A DNA stretch of 64,000 bases, from NCBI RefSeq assembly GCF_019704555.1, contig NZ_AP024745.1, positions 2,290,001 to 2,354,000 on the forward strand. Direction: 5' to 3'. Shown here one piece after another: positions 24,617 through 32,787 of the stretch. This DNA comes from Actinoplanes sp. L3-i22 (GTDB lineage: Bacteria; Actinomycetota; Actinomycetes; Mycobacteriales; Micromonosporaceae). The position numbers were made by a program, and so were the translations under genes. The first letter of the stretch is position 1. Each line of letters opens with the position of its first letter. The notes below the pieces were generated by a model, which was given only the letters and a program-made list of their open reading frames with translations, did no database searches and had not been told where the DNA came from.

Positions 24617-24670
24617 GCCCCGGCGCCCGCCCGCACACGTGCCACCCGCCGCGCCCCGGCGCCCGCCCGC
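24617..24670. repeat. 18-bp direct repeat, two copies
   Basis: GCCCCGGCGCCCGCCCGC occurs at 24617-24634 and again at 24653-24670 (period 36). Non-coding, no known element. Confidence 0.5.
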
Positions 24671-24838
24671 GTGCCGTCCGGTGGGCTCCGCGCTGCCGTC
24701 CCCGGCGCCCCCCGGCCGTCCTCGCGGTCCGGGACGGGCCCGGAGGGCGTCCGCACTTCGTCCGTGCGCGGACGAGGCTGTCGACCACCAATGTGGCCGG
24801 CCGCGCCGCGAATGCGGCCAACGGCGCCGACGTGCCGC

Positions 24839-24875
24839 CCAACACGAGCCAACGTGTTGTCCAACGCGGTCCAAC
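24839..24875. promoter_or_regulatory. Helically phased CCAAC repeats with an inverted repeat
   Basis: CCAAC begins at 24839, 24849, 24861 and 24871, about one DNA turn apart, and CAACACG (24840-24846) pairs with CGTGTTG (24853-24859). It looks like a protein-binding array, but no gene start is near. Confidence 0.35.
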
Positions 24876-25245
24876 CCGTCGCCGGATCGGGGCCTGCGTG
24901 TTTGCCCCGGGCACGTGGTGTGTTGCCGGACAGGTGCCGAACGCGAGCCGGGTGTTGGTCTGCATGGTGTCCACCGCGGATCTACGCAGGTGGCCGACTC
25001 GGATCGGCGAAGGCTCGGCGATCCCGGTGGCCGGCCGGGGCGGTCCGGGCGGTGCGTCGGCGGCTGACCGGGTCGGCGAGGCGTGCCGGGCGATGTCGTG
25101 TGCCTACCCCGGTCTGTGGGGCGGACCTCGCCCCGGCCCTGGGGGCGGCCCGGCGTCGGCCTCGTACGGCCGGGTCCAGGTGGGCCTGTGCATGGCCGAC
25201 ATCGCAGGTCGGAGGCCATCTGTCGGGTCCCGGCCGTAGCCCGAC

Positions 25246-25266
25246 AGTTTCCTCCTGGGGGAAACT
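25246..25266. promoter_or_regulatory. Palindrome upstream of the DUF397 gene
   Basis: AGTTTCC (25246-25252) and GGAAACT (25260-25266) flank 7 nt. It lies about 140 bp before the DUF397 start and could be a binding site for an XRE-type regulator that usually accompanies DUF397 proteins (inference). Confidence 0.4.
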
Positions 25267-25407
25267 CCCGAACGGGGGAGCAGCCGTTGTGGTCATCCGC
25301 CGATGCGGATCCCGGCCTCGCTCAGGTACCGCAGCCTTGGTTCTTCTGGTGAAGTCGTACCCGGAGTCCATCCGGATGATCAGGGCGGCGGCTGAGGAGA
25401 TGAGACC

Positions 25408-25632
25408 ATGAGCGACAAGAAGTACGCGGAGACCTTCGAGGCGACCGAGGCCGTCTGGCGCAAGAGCAGCCGCAGCAATGGAACCGGTGGCGACTGTGTC
25501 GAGGTCACGGACCTGGCGGATGGCGGGTTCGCGGTGCGGGACAGCAAGGACCCGGACGGCCCGATCCTGTTCTTCACGCCGGCTGAGCGGGCTGCTTTCG
25601 TCGCCGGTGTGCGGGATGAGAACCTGCTCTGA
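25408..25632 (+). CDS. DUF397 protein (orphan)
   Basis: A 74-residue protein with the family signature: WRKSSRSNGTGGDCVEV, then VAVRDSK-like FAVRDSKDPDGP and the C-terminal FTPAERAAFVAGVRD. DUF397 proteins are small partners of XRE-family regulators of the WhiJ/AbaA type in sporulating actinobacteria. No such regulator gene is adjacent here, so it is an orphan copy. A GGAG at about 25394 precedes the ATG. GC and codon use match the neighbours. Confidence 0.9.
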   Translation: MSDKKYAETFEATEAVWRKSSRSNGTGGDCVEVTDLADGGFAVRDSKDPDGPILFFTPAERAAFVAGVRDENLL

Positions 25633-26027
25633 GCCCTGTAGCCGGCTAGTTCGCGCGGGTGCCGCCGGTGCTCATCGGCCGAGGTCAGGTCGGGGGTTGA
25701 TAGATCGCCATGGATCGTGGCGGTCCTTGTGTTCCGCATCTGCGGCGAAAGTTTTCCGTATTTTGCGGGGTGTAAATTCCGTATTTTGCGCGAGTTGGAT
25801 TCCGCGTTTCCGGGGCGGGCGCGGGCGGCGGGGAGCCGGCGGCGGTTGCGGGGGTCCGTGGGGGCGGGGCTGCGCCCGTACGGAAAAGGGGTTTTCTCGG
25901 CGGCGGTGGGTGAGGGGACCCGGATCGCAACCCGGGAATTGTGCAGGGGGTTGGCCGGGCCGCCGATTTTCGGGGCTGCACCAAGGGAGCAGCGTCGCTG
26001 CCCTGCAGAGCAGCGGAGGAAATGGCG
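25633..26027. other. Intergenic region with iteron-like repeats upstream of the GAF kinase
   Basis: No gene is supported in these 395 bases. The section 25730-25815 is clearly richer in A+T than its surroundings and contains four direct repeats; the rest is GC-rich without recognisable elements apart from the ribosome site GGAGG (26015-26019) of the next gene. Confidence 0.65.
25732..25813 (+). repeat. Four iteron-like direct repeats, period 22-23 bp
   Basis: TTCCGTATTTTGCG occurs exactly at 25754-25767 and 25777-25790; variants TTCCGCATCTGCGG at 25732 and TTCCGCGTTTCCG at 25800 continue the series. Start-to-start spacing is 22, 23 and 23 bp, about two helical turns, so copies face the same side of the DNA. 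It probably binds a regulator acting on the downstream histidine kinase gene or the DUF397 gene. Confidence 0.75.
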
Positions 26028-27197
26028 ATGACTGTTCCGATGACGGCCGGCTCGGTGGAGGCCCGTTTCGCGTCCGCCGAGCGGTACCGGGCCGCGGTGG
26101 CCGAAGTGCCCGAGGTTCTCGAACTGGTCGCCGAGGCCTGCCACGCGCCGATGGCCGCGCTGAAGGTGGTCGGCGGCGGGGCCGCGCATTTCGCCGCGAC
26201 GCTCGGGATCCGGACCGTGGTCGACGTGCCGCAGTCGATGTCGCTCTGCGACGCGGTGGCCGCCGCGAACGACACGATGATCGTCGGCGATGCCAGCCGG
26301 GACCCCCGGCTCGCCACCCATCCGCTGGTCCAGGGGACCGAGCACGTCCGGTTCCTGGGCGCCGCGCCGCTGCACCACGAGGGGCAGATCGTCGGCGCGC
26401 TCTGCGTCTTCGACGATACGCCGCGGCGCCGCAACAGCGAGGCGACCATCCGGCTGCTGTCCCGGATCGCCCGCCGGGTGGATGCCGAGACCGGCCTGCG
26501 GCACCTGGTCAGCACGCGGCCGTTCCCGGCCGGGCTGGATCAGGACGAGGTGGTCTCGGCGATCTCGCACGAGATCCGTACGCCGCTGGCCAGCATCCGC
26601 GGCAACCTGGAACTGCTCACCGAGATGAGCGCGATCGCGCCCGGCTTCGAACGCCGGGTCGACGCGATCACCCGCAACGCCGACCGGCTCTGCCGCACCG
26701 TGGACAACCTGCTGCGCGCGGTGAACCAGCAGATGCACGAGCCGGTCGGCGAGCGCAAGCTGGTCGATCTCGGCGCGGTGCTGTCGTCGGTGGTGGCCAC
26801 GATCCGGTCCGGCCGGCTGCGGGTGACCGCGCCGGACGGCCCGGTCTGGGTGACCGCCGACCCGCGGCTGCTGGAGGTGGCCCTCGAACATCTGGTCAGC
26901 AACGCGCTGGCGTTCGGCGAGGGCCACCTGGTGGAGCTCGGGCTGGACGCCTACCCGATGCCGACGCTGACCGTTCGTGATCACGGCCCGGGGCTGCCCG
27001 AGGGGGAGCTGGTGGCGCTCGGCGCGCCGTTCCTGCGCGGTGACGACGCGCGGCTGGCCCAGGCGCCGGGGCTGGGGCTGGGGCTGGCGATCAGCCGCCG
27101 GATCGTCGAGGCGCAGGGCGGGGTGCTGCGGCTGGAGAGTTCGCCGGGCACCGGGGTGACCGCCCGCATCATGCTGCCGGCGGCCCACCTGCTGTAA
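26028..27197 (+). CDS. GAF-domain sensor histidine kinase (soluble)
   Basis: A 389-residue kinase without membrane helices. ATG 26028 has the better distance (8 nt) to GGAGG than ATG 26022. Residues about 20-150 form a GAF domain (LAEACHAPMAALKVV, VGALCVFDD), about 165-235 a HisKA dimerisation domain with phospho-acceptor histidine in SAISHEIRTPLASI, and about 275-385 the ATPase: N box HLVSNALAF, DHGPGLP and GLGLGLAISRRIVEAQGG. No response regulator is next to it, so its partner is encoded elsewhere. The iteron-like array 220 bp upstream may control it. Confidence 0.93.
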   Translation: MTVPMTAGSVEARFASAERYRAAVAEVPEVLELVAEACHAPMAALKVVGGGAAHFAATLGIRTVVDVPQSMSLCDAVAAANDTMIVGDASRDPRLATHPLVQGTEHVRFLGAAPLHHEGQIVGALCVFDDTPRRRNSEATIRLLSRIARRVDAETGLRHLVSTRPFPAGLDQDEVVSAISHEIRTPLASIRGNLELLTEMSAIAPGFERRVDAITRNADRLCRTVDNLLRAVNQQMHEPVGERKLVDLGAVLSSVVATIRSGRLRVTAPDGPVWVTADPRLLEVALEHLVSNALAFGEGHLVELGLDAYPMPTLTVRDHGPGLPEGELVALGAPFLRGDDARLAQAPGLGLGLAISRRIVEAQGGVLRLESSPGTGVTARIMLPAAHLL

Positions 27198-27228
27198 AAC
27201 GGGGGCTGCGCGTCCACAGTGGTGGGCG

Positions 27229-27234
27229 TAACGT
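27229..27234 (+). promoter_or_regulatory. -10 box for leaderless M1 peptidase gene
   Basis: TAACGT lies 8 nt before the ATG at 27243; no ribosome site is visible. Confidence 0.4.
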
Positions 27235-27242
27235 CGGCGGCC

Positions 27243-28793
27243 ATGAGTGACCTAATCGAAAGACGTCTCTCGGGGCTGCTCGCGGCCGGCGCCACCGCGC
27301 TGCTCGCGGTGGCCGGCCTGGCCGCCCCGGCGTACGCGGGCACCGGCCACGCGAGCCCAGGCGCCGCCGGTCTCGGCGACCGGCTGTACCCGCTGCTCGG
27401 CAACGGCGGCTACGACGTGCAGAACTACGATCTGACGATCCGCTACCCGGCGAAGGATCCGGCCCAGACGATCAGCGGGGACGTGACGATCACCGCGGTC
27501 GCCACCCAGAACCTGTCCCGCTTCGACCTCGACTTCGCCGGCAAGTCGGTCGGCAAGGTCGAGGTGAACGGCCGCGCGGCGACGTTCAGCCGGGACGGCG
27601 ACGAGCTGATCGTCACGCCGGGCCACGCGCTGGCCCGGGGCAAGCGCTTCTGGGTCACGGTCAGCGGCTTCACCGCGACCCCGATCCCGGCCAACGCGGA
27701 TTCCCCGGCCGGCTTCGTGACCACCGCGGACGGCACGGTGATGGCCGGTCAGCCGAACCAGTCGCACCAGCTGTTCCCGAGCAACGACCACCCGCGGGAC
27801 CTGGCGACGTACACCATCTCGATGGCCCGCCCGGCCGGCTGGGCCGCGGTCGCGAACGGCCGGCACGTCGGCGACCGGACCCGCGGCGGCACGGTGACCT
27901 CGGTCTACCGGGAGAGCAAGCCGATGGCCAGCGAGCTGATCCAGCTCGCGGTCGGCGACTTCACGGTGTTCCAGCGGCCGTCGGTCGGCGGCGTGCCGAT
28001 CCGCGACGTGGTGCCCACCCGGCTGGCCGCGGACCTGCTGCCCAAGGCCGACGTCGAGCGCTCCCAGCTGGCCTGGATGGTGAGCAAGGTCGGGAAGTAC
28101 CCGTTCGAGGAGTACGGCTCGCTGGTCATCGACACCGACCTCGGCTTCGCCCTGGAGACCCAGACCCTTTCGCTGTACGACACGGGCCTGTTCGCCACGC
28201 CCAAGTTCGTGCTCGACCCGATCATGGCGCACGAGCTGGCGCACATGTGGTTCGGCGACAGCGTCGCGCCGTACCAGTGGAGTGACGTCTGGCAGAACGA
28301 GGGCCACGCCACCTGGTACGAGCTGGCCTACGCCGACGAGCACGGCCAGTTCCAGGATTACACCGGCGAGACCGATCTGGAGTCGTACTTCAAGAAGGTC
28401 TATGCCCGGGGTGATGTCTACCGGGCGCGGTACGGTCCGGTCGCGCACCCGCTGAAGAGCGACTCGATCTGGGACGTCTTCAACCCCAATGTGTACGACG
28501 GCGGCGCGCTCGTCCTCTACGCCCTGCGCCAGAAGATCGGGGCCAAGGCGTTCGACGTCCTGGAGCGGAGCTGGGTCGCGAAGTACCGCGGCGAGACGGC
28601 TTCCACGCAGGACTTCATCGCGCTCGCCTCGAAGATCTCCCACCAGAACCTGTCCGGCTTCCTGAACGACTGGCTCTACGGCACCACGACGCCGCCGATG
28701 CCGGGCCACCCGGACTGGACCGTCACCGCGCCGCCGGCCGCCGCCGCGGCCAAGACGCTCGCCGCACCGGCGCACGCCTACCCGCACCGCTGA
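27243..28793 (+). CDS. Secreted M1 family metallopeptidase
   Basis: A 516-residue protein with a signal peptide (LLAAGATALLAVAGLAAPAYA, cleavage after AYA). The aminopeptidase N-like N-terminal beta domain (YDVQNYDLTIRYP) is followed by the thermolysin-like catalytic domain with zinc motif HELAHMWFG and the third ligand in NEGHATWYE; the preceding ALETQTLSLY stands where the GxMEN exopeptidase motif usually lies. It is shorter than full aminopeptidase N because the C-terminal helical domain is missing, as in many secreted actinobacterial members. ATG 27243 chosen over GTG 27219. It probably trims peptides outside the cell. Confidence 0.93.
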   Translation: MSDLIERRLSGLLAAGATALLAVAGLAAPAYAGTGHASPGAAGLGDRLYPLLGNGGYDVQNYDLTIRYPAKDPAQTISGDVTITAVATQNLSRFDLDFAGKSVGKVEVNGRAATFSRDGDELIVTPGHALARGKRFWVTVSGFTATPIPANADSPAGFVTTADGTVMAGQPNQSHQLFPSNDHPRDLATYTISMARPAGWAAVANGRHVGDRTRGGTVTSVYRESKPMASELIQLAVGDFTVFQRPSVGGVPIRDVVPTRLAADLLPKADVERSQLAWMVSKVGKYPFEEYGSLVIDTDLGFALETQTLSLYDTGLFATPKFVLDPIMAHELAHMWFGDSVAPYQWSDVWQNEGHATWYELAYADEHGQFQDYTGETDLESYFKKVYARGDVYRARYGPVAHPLKSDSIWDVFNPNVYDGGALVLYALRQKIGAKAFDVLERSWVAKYRGETASTQDFIALASKISHQNLSGFLNDWLYGTTTPPMPGHPDWTVTAPPAAAAAKTLAAPAHAYPHR

Positions 28794-28803
28794 CCGAAAC
28801 GGG

Positions 28804-30819
28804 TCAGCCGACCATCTGCTCGGCGAAGGCCACCAGGCGCTGCGCCATCGCGTCGTCGGTGACCAGAAACTGCAGGCCGAGCTCCTGCTGCCCGGGTGAT
28901 TCGACCACGTTGACCACCCGGGCATGCACGGTCATCGTCCCGTCCGAGCCGCTGGTCAGCTCGGCGTCGACGGTGGCGCCCTCGGTGAACTGCCGCTCGC
29001 CGGCGACGATGCAGCGCAGGCCGCCCGCACTGAAGTTGATCAGGGTGGCCTGCGCCGAGCTCTGGCCCGGGCGGCGCAGGGCGACCCGCCCGGCCGCGGC
29101 GATCCGGTCGTGCTCGCGTCGTTCGAGCCGGCTGGCCAGGTCGGTCATCTCGTCGACCCGGCCCAGCGTCGCGGCCATCTGCGCGGCCAGCCGCTCCATC
29201 AGCGTGCCCTGCTCGGCGGCGACCGTGCGCAGTGACGTCGCCGCGTCGCCGACCCCGCCGATGCCGTCGATCATCGTGCTGATCGTGTCGGACATCGCGG
29301 TGGTGTCCTGGCGCAGGTCGTCGATGGTCCGCAGGATCTGGTCGGTGGACTCGGCGGTGTGCATGGCGAGCTGCTTGACCTCGTCGGCGACCACGGTGAA
29401 GCCGTAGCCCAGCTCGCCGGCCCGGGCCGCCTCGATGGTCGCGTTCAGCGCCAGCAGCCGGGTCTGCCGGGCGATCCCGGTGACCAGCTCGGCGGTCGAG
29501 GCGACCCGGCGCAGGCTGTGCTCCAGCGAGGCGATCACCCGCTCGGCGTCGTGCGCCTGGCCGACGATCGCGTTGGTGGCGGCGTCGGCCACGCTGATCC
29601 GGTCGTCGATCACCTCGGCCGCGGTGCGGACCTCGCCGACGTTGTCGGTGACCTGGCGCAGCTCCTCGGCGATCACCGTGGTGGACTCGTCGATGATGTC
29701 CTGGGTGCGCCGCCGGAACTGGGTCTCGGCCTGCCGCTGGTGCAGGAACCCGGCCCGCAGCTGCTGCTCCCGGGCCACCTCGGCCTGGGCCAGCGCGTCC
29801 TCCTGATCCGACAGCCGGTCCCGGGCCACCACCAGCGCGCGGCCGATGTCGCCCATCTCGTCGCGGCTCTGCGGCAGCGGGCGCGGCGCCAGGTCGGAGG
29901 CGGCGATCGCGGTCACCGCCTCGACCGTCTGGCGCACGTCGTGGCTGGTCCGCCAGACCACGCCGGCCGCGCACCAGAGCGCCAGCAGGAAGCCGCCCAG
30001 CGAGATCCCGACGACCAGGCCGCGCTCCATCGCGTTGTCGTCGATGCGCCCGGTGAGCAGGTCGGTGAGGGCGCTGGTCAGCGGCCGTACGGTGGCCGTC
30101 GCCGCGTCCGCCACCTCGACCGGCTCGGCGGCGGCCGAGGGCGTGCTGAGCGTCTCGGTGATCCGCTGGTCCAGCGCGGTGATCGTGTCGGCCAGGGTCT
30201 GCACCGGGGTGAGCCGGTTCGCCAGCCCGGAGTTGTCGGTGTTTTTGGCCGCGGTCGCCACGTCCCGGCGCAGCGCGTCCGCGGCCGCCTCGAGCCGGCC
30301 GGCCAGCACCGCCTTGGCCGCGATCCCGCGCCGGGTGGTCAGCGTGGTGTCCGGATGGGCCGCCTGCAGCGCCGCGAGCAGCGCCTGCGGCACCTGCACG
30401 ATCTGCGCGTCCATCACGTAGAACGAGTCCAGGTCCGGGTCCAGGATCAGGTTCGAGTTGTCGCCGACCGTGGTGACCAGCGTGACCAGCGCGGTGGCCA
30501 GGGCGATCCGCGCGGCGCCGGAGCCGTCCCCGATCTCCGGCAGCTTGCCCAGCTCGTCGCCGAGGTCGAGCTCGGGGTGCGCGGCGACCGCGGACCGGAT
30601 CGCGTCCAGGTCCGGTCTGCGCCCGGCGGCGGTGTCGGCGAGCGCGGTCAGCATCGGGCTGAGCACCGCGACGCCCTGCCGCTCCTTGCTGCTGAAGGAG
30701 AGGTCCTTGGCCTTCTCGGTGGCGTACATGCCGGTGGCCAGGGCGCCCGGCACGAGCAGCGCGAGCACGACCAGGCCGAGCCGCATGCCGGTGCGCAGCC
30801 GGTCGGTGATCGCCAGCAC
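28804..30819 (-). CDS. Methyl-accepting chemotaxis-like receptor with C-terminal PilZ domain
   Basis: A 671-residue protein: membrane helix ([16 protein letters not shown]), an outer domain of about 220 residues, second helix ([19 protein letters not shown]), HAMP, coiled coil, then the MCP signalling tip with [20 protein letters not shown] and VADEVKQLA, and from about residue 560 a PilZ domain ([28 protein letters not shown]) that should bind cyclic di-GMP. The fusion links receptor output to c-di-GMP. GTG 30819 has no ribosome site; a CTG 36 bases upstream (30855) has GGAGG at 7 nt and extends the protein by [12 protein letters not shown], so it may be the true start. No che genes are nearby. 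Confidence 0.9.
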   Translation of the reverse strand: MLAITDRLRTGMRLGLVVLALLVPGALATGMYATEKAKDLSFSSKERQGVAVLSPMLTALADTAAGRRPDLDAIRSAVAAHPELDLGDELGKLPEIGDGSGAARIALATALVTLVTTVGDNSNLILDPDLDSFYVMDAQIVQVPQALLAALQAAHPDTTLTTRRGIAAKAVLAGRLEAAADALRRDVATAAKNTDNSGLANRLTPVQTLADTITALDQRITETLSTPSAAAEPVEVADAATATVRPLTSALTDLLTGRIDDNAMERGLVVGISLGGFLLALWCAAGVVWRTSHDVRQTVEAVTAIAASDLAPRPLPQSRDEMGDIGRALVVARDRLSDQEDALAQAEVAREQQLRAGFLHQRQAETQFRRRTQDIIDESTTVIAEELRQVTDNVGEVRTAAEVIDDRISVADAATNAIVGQAHDAERVIASLEHSLRRVASTAELVTGIARQTRLLALNATIEAARAGELGYGFTVVADEVKQLAMHTAESTDQILRTIDDLRQDTTAMSDTISTMIDGIGGVGDAATSLRTVAAEQGTLMERLAAQMAATLGRVDEMTDLASRLERREHDRIAAAGRVALRRPGQSSAQATLINFSAGGLRCIVAGERQFTEGATVDAELTSGSDGTMTVHARVVNVVESPGQQELGLQFLVTDDAMAQRLVAFAEQMVG

Positions 30820-30956
30820 CGGGCGGAGCGGGAAGGGAGGCTGTTTGGGGTTCAGGGTCCGGCCTCCCTCGTCGCAAACATACTGCCTGTCGGTATCTTC
30901 CCGGTTTCTACCGTCTCTGCGGCGAAAAGCCGGAAACCGAGGGTGACCTCCGACCG

Positions 30957-30986
30957 TTGCCTTTCTTTACCGGTGCGCAGTAGCGT
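30957..30986 (+). promoter_or_regulatory. Sigma-70-type promoter of the SDR-like gene
   Basis: TTGCCT (30957-30962), 18-bp spacer, TAGCGT (30981-30986). Predicted start of transcription near 30993, 25 nt before the ATG, leaving room for the AAGGGGG ribosome site. Confidence 0.55.
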
Positions 30987-31017
30987 GATCACCGTCACTA
31001 TCCAAGGGGGCGACGGC

Positions 31018-31557
31018 ATGCGGGTTGCGGGCAAGACCCTGGTGGTGATCGGTGCGGGTGGTGCGCTGGGCCGCGCCGTGACGGTGGAGGCGATCCGGCG
31101 GGGCGCGCGGGTCGCGGCCGTCGACGCGGATCCGGCGGCGCTCGCCGAGACCGCACGCCAGGTCGTCGCGCCGCTGCTGCTCTCCACCCACGTGGCCGAC
31201 GGGGTCGAGGGGCTGCCGGCGGTGCTGATCGCGCGCTGGAGCGCGGTGGACGGGTTGATCCACTGCGCCGGCGATCCCGATCAGGTCGTCCGGACGTTCC
31301 TGCCGCTGTTGCGGGCCCGGCCCGAGGCGCACCTGGTCACGATCGGCGACCCGGGCGGCGATCGGGCCGCGGCGAAGCGGTTCGCCGCCGCGCACTCGGG
31401 CACAGGGGTGCGGGCCGCGATGGTCTTCCCGGTGGGGGAGGCGGCCTACCAGGCGGCCCGCGACGTGCTCGACGGGATGGCCCGCGACTCCTACCCGGTG
31501 CTGGTCGGCGCGGAGCGGCGCTCGATCGTCGCCCGGGTCATTCGAGGAACCCGCTGA
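31018..31557 (+). CDS. Short-chain dehydrogenase-like protein, atypical
   Basis: A 179-residue Rossmann-fold protein with NAD(P)-binding IGAGGALGRAV and the acidic VDADP at the end of strand 2. It is shorter than usual SDRs (about 250) and lacks the YxxxK catalytic pair: the equivalent place reads YQAAR. The serine of the triad is also not obvious. It may be a non-catalytic or redox-sensor relative. AAGGGGG precedes the ATG by 7 nt. Its 3' end overlaps the convergent DUF1707 gene by 20 bp. Confidence 0.8.
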   Translation: MRVAGKTLVVIGAGGALGRAVTVEAIRRGARVAAVDADPAALAETARQVVAPLLLSTHVADGVEGLPAVLIARWSAVDGLIHCAGDPDQVVRTFLPLLRARPEAHLVTIGDPGGDRAAAKRFAAAHSGTGVRAAMVFPVGEAAYQAARDVLDGMARDSYPVLVGAERRSIVARVIRGTR

Positions 31558-32023
31558 GCAGCCCGGCGACGACCGTGGCCGTGCCGAGGAGCCCGAGCGT
31601 GCCGAGGATCAGGCCGGTGATCGCCATCTTGCGGCCGTGGCGCACGTGCTTCGCCGGGCCCCGCAGTGCCTTGACGCCGAGCACGATGGCGGCGATCGAG
31701 CTGAACGGGGCGAGCATGCCACCGCCCCCGCACAGGAACAGCGGGATCAGCAGGAAGCCGGCCATCAGCGCGAGCATCGGCAGCTTGCTCTCCGACGGGG
31801 CCGGCGGGGGTGGCCCGGGCATGGCGACGTGGACGAGGCCGGCGGCGGGCAGGTCGTAGACCACCGTGGACAGCTCGCCCCAGGTGCGGGACGCGTAGGC
31901 ATACCGCGACCGCTCGCTGAACTCCTCGATCGACAGGCGGCCCTCGGCGGTCGCCGCGCTCAGCTGCGCGACGATCGCCTCGCGGTCGGCGTCCGAGACC
32001 CGGACGTGCGGCGACGGATACAT
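31538..32023 (-). CDS. DUF1707-DUF4190 membrane protein
   Basis: A 161-residue protein. Residues about 5-60 are a DUF1707 domain (VRVSDADREAIVAQLSAA ... EGRLSIEEFSERS), common in actinobacteria and thought to bind or sense something at the membrane; a Pro-rich linker follows, then two hydrophobic helices of DUF4190 type (LALMAGFLLIPLFLCGGG; GLILGTLGLLGTATVVAGLL). On the minus strand TAGCCT 7 nt before the ATG and no ribosome site suggest a leaderless mRNA. Function unknown. Confidence 0.87.
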   Translation of the reverse strand: MYPSPHVRVSDADREAIVAQLSAATAEGRLSIEEFSERSRYAYASRTWGELSTVVYDLPAAGLVHVAMPGPPPPAPSESKLPMLALMAGFLLIPLFLCGGGGMLAPFSSIAAIVLGVKALRGPAKHVRHGRKMAITGLILGTLGLLGTATVVAGLLSGFLE

Positions 32024-32030
32024 GTCCGCA

Positions 32031-32036
32031 AGGCTA
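32031..32036 (-). promoter_or_regulatory. -10 box for leaderless DUF1707 gene
   Basis: TAGCCT, then 7 nt (TGCGGAC) and the ATG at 32023. Confidence 0.45.
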
Positions 32037-32087
32037 CCGGTGATCAACCACTGTCGCGTCCTCCGGCCGGGCGTATCCCGGCGGGCG

Positions 32088-32633
32088 TCACAGGTCCATC
32101 GCGTACACCCGCAACGGCCGGCCGGTGTCCGGCTGGACGGTCTCCCGGTCCAGCCGCATGCCCAGTTTCACCATCACCCGGGCGGACGCCTCGTTGCCGA
32201 CGATGTGCACGCTGACCAGGCGTTTCAGCCCGAACTCGGAGCGCGCCTGGTCGACCACGGCCCGGGCCGCCTCGGTCGCGTAGCCCTGCCCCCAGGACGA
32301 CCGGCCCAGGCGCCACCCGATCTCCACGGCCGGCATGATCTCCGGCAGGAACAGCGGGGTCGCGAGCCCGGTGAAGCCGATCAGCTCGCCGGTGGCCCGC
32401 AGCTCGACCGCGTACAGGCCGAAGCCGTGCTGCTCCCAGTGCCGCCGCCAGAGCGCGATCCGCGCGCCGGTGCCCGCCCGGTCCAGGGTGCTGCCGTCGT
32501 GGATGTAGCGCATCACCTCGGGGTCGGCGGTGATCGGGGCGAACGCGTCGGCGTCGTCGTCGCGCCACTGCCGCAGCAGCAGTCGCGGGGTGGTCAGCGC
32601 GGGCGCTTCAAGTGATCTTGGTGACTCAGCCAT
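32088..32633 (-). CDS. GNAT acetyltransferase (RimJ/RimL type)
   Basis: A 181-residue GNAT enzyme. LTTPRLLLRQWRDDDADAF is the usual RimJ/RimL beginning; the acetyl-CoA pyrophosphate loop reads GRSSWGQGYATEAA (Q/RxxGxG/A type) and the following HIVGNEASARVMVKLGM is the conserved C-terminal motif. It would transfer an acetyl group to an amine, protein N-terminus or antibiotic; the acceptor is not predictable. A GTG at 32639 is an alternative start two codons upstream. Confidence 0.92.
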   Translation of the reverse strand: MAESPRSLEAPALTTPRLLLRQWRDDDADAFAPITADPEVMRYIHDGSTLDRAGTGARIALWRRHWEQHGFGLYAVELRATGELIGFTGLATPLFLPEIMPAVEIGWRLGRSSWGQGYATEAARAVVDQARSEFGLKRLVSVHIVGNEASARVMVKLGMRLDRETVQPDTGRPLRVYAMDL

Positions 32634-32787
32634 GTCCACTTGGTACCAGACCGCGGCATATGTAGCCAGCCGTTAATCCCCTGGACTTGACACGGCCAGG
32701 CAGGATTCGGGGACTTCGATGCCGGGCGTACGGGGGTTTGACCATGGCAGTTCGGGCGGATGGTCGCCGTACGCCGGAAATATCCCG

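Larger units (their letters stand above)
24444..25407. other. Long intergenic stretch between the amylase and DUF397 genes
   Basis: The first about 130 bases hold the amylase promoter and operator-like repeats. From about 24600 to 25240 there are open frames on both strands but none with a ribosome site, domain or convincing codon pattern; the sequence contains an 18-bp direct repeat at 24617 and 24653, and phased CCAAC motifs around 24839-24875. The last part holds a palindrome at 25246-25266 upstream of the DUF397 gene. Confidence 0.6.

Noticed and set aside
24538..25239. A 233-codon open frame on the plus strand
   Set aside because: It begins inside the amylase operator region, has no ribosome site and a composition of P/R/G/A like random GC-rich DNA; frames on the other strand are equally open.
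25733..26515. Minus-strand open frame across the iteron array and start of the GAF kinase
   Set aside because: Its peptide merely reflects the direct repeats and the antisense of the kinase gene; no start signal.
32687..32715. Sigma-70 promoter of the deacetylase gene based on TTGACA
   Set aside because: The -35 is perfect but no TANNNT lies at 16-19 bp.
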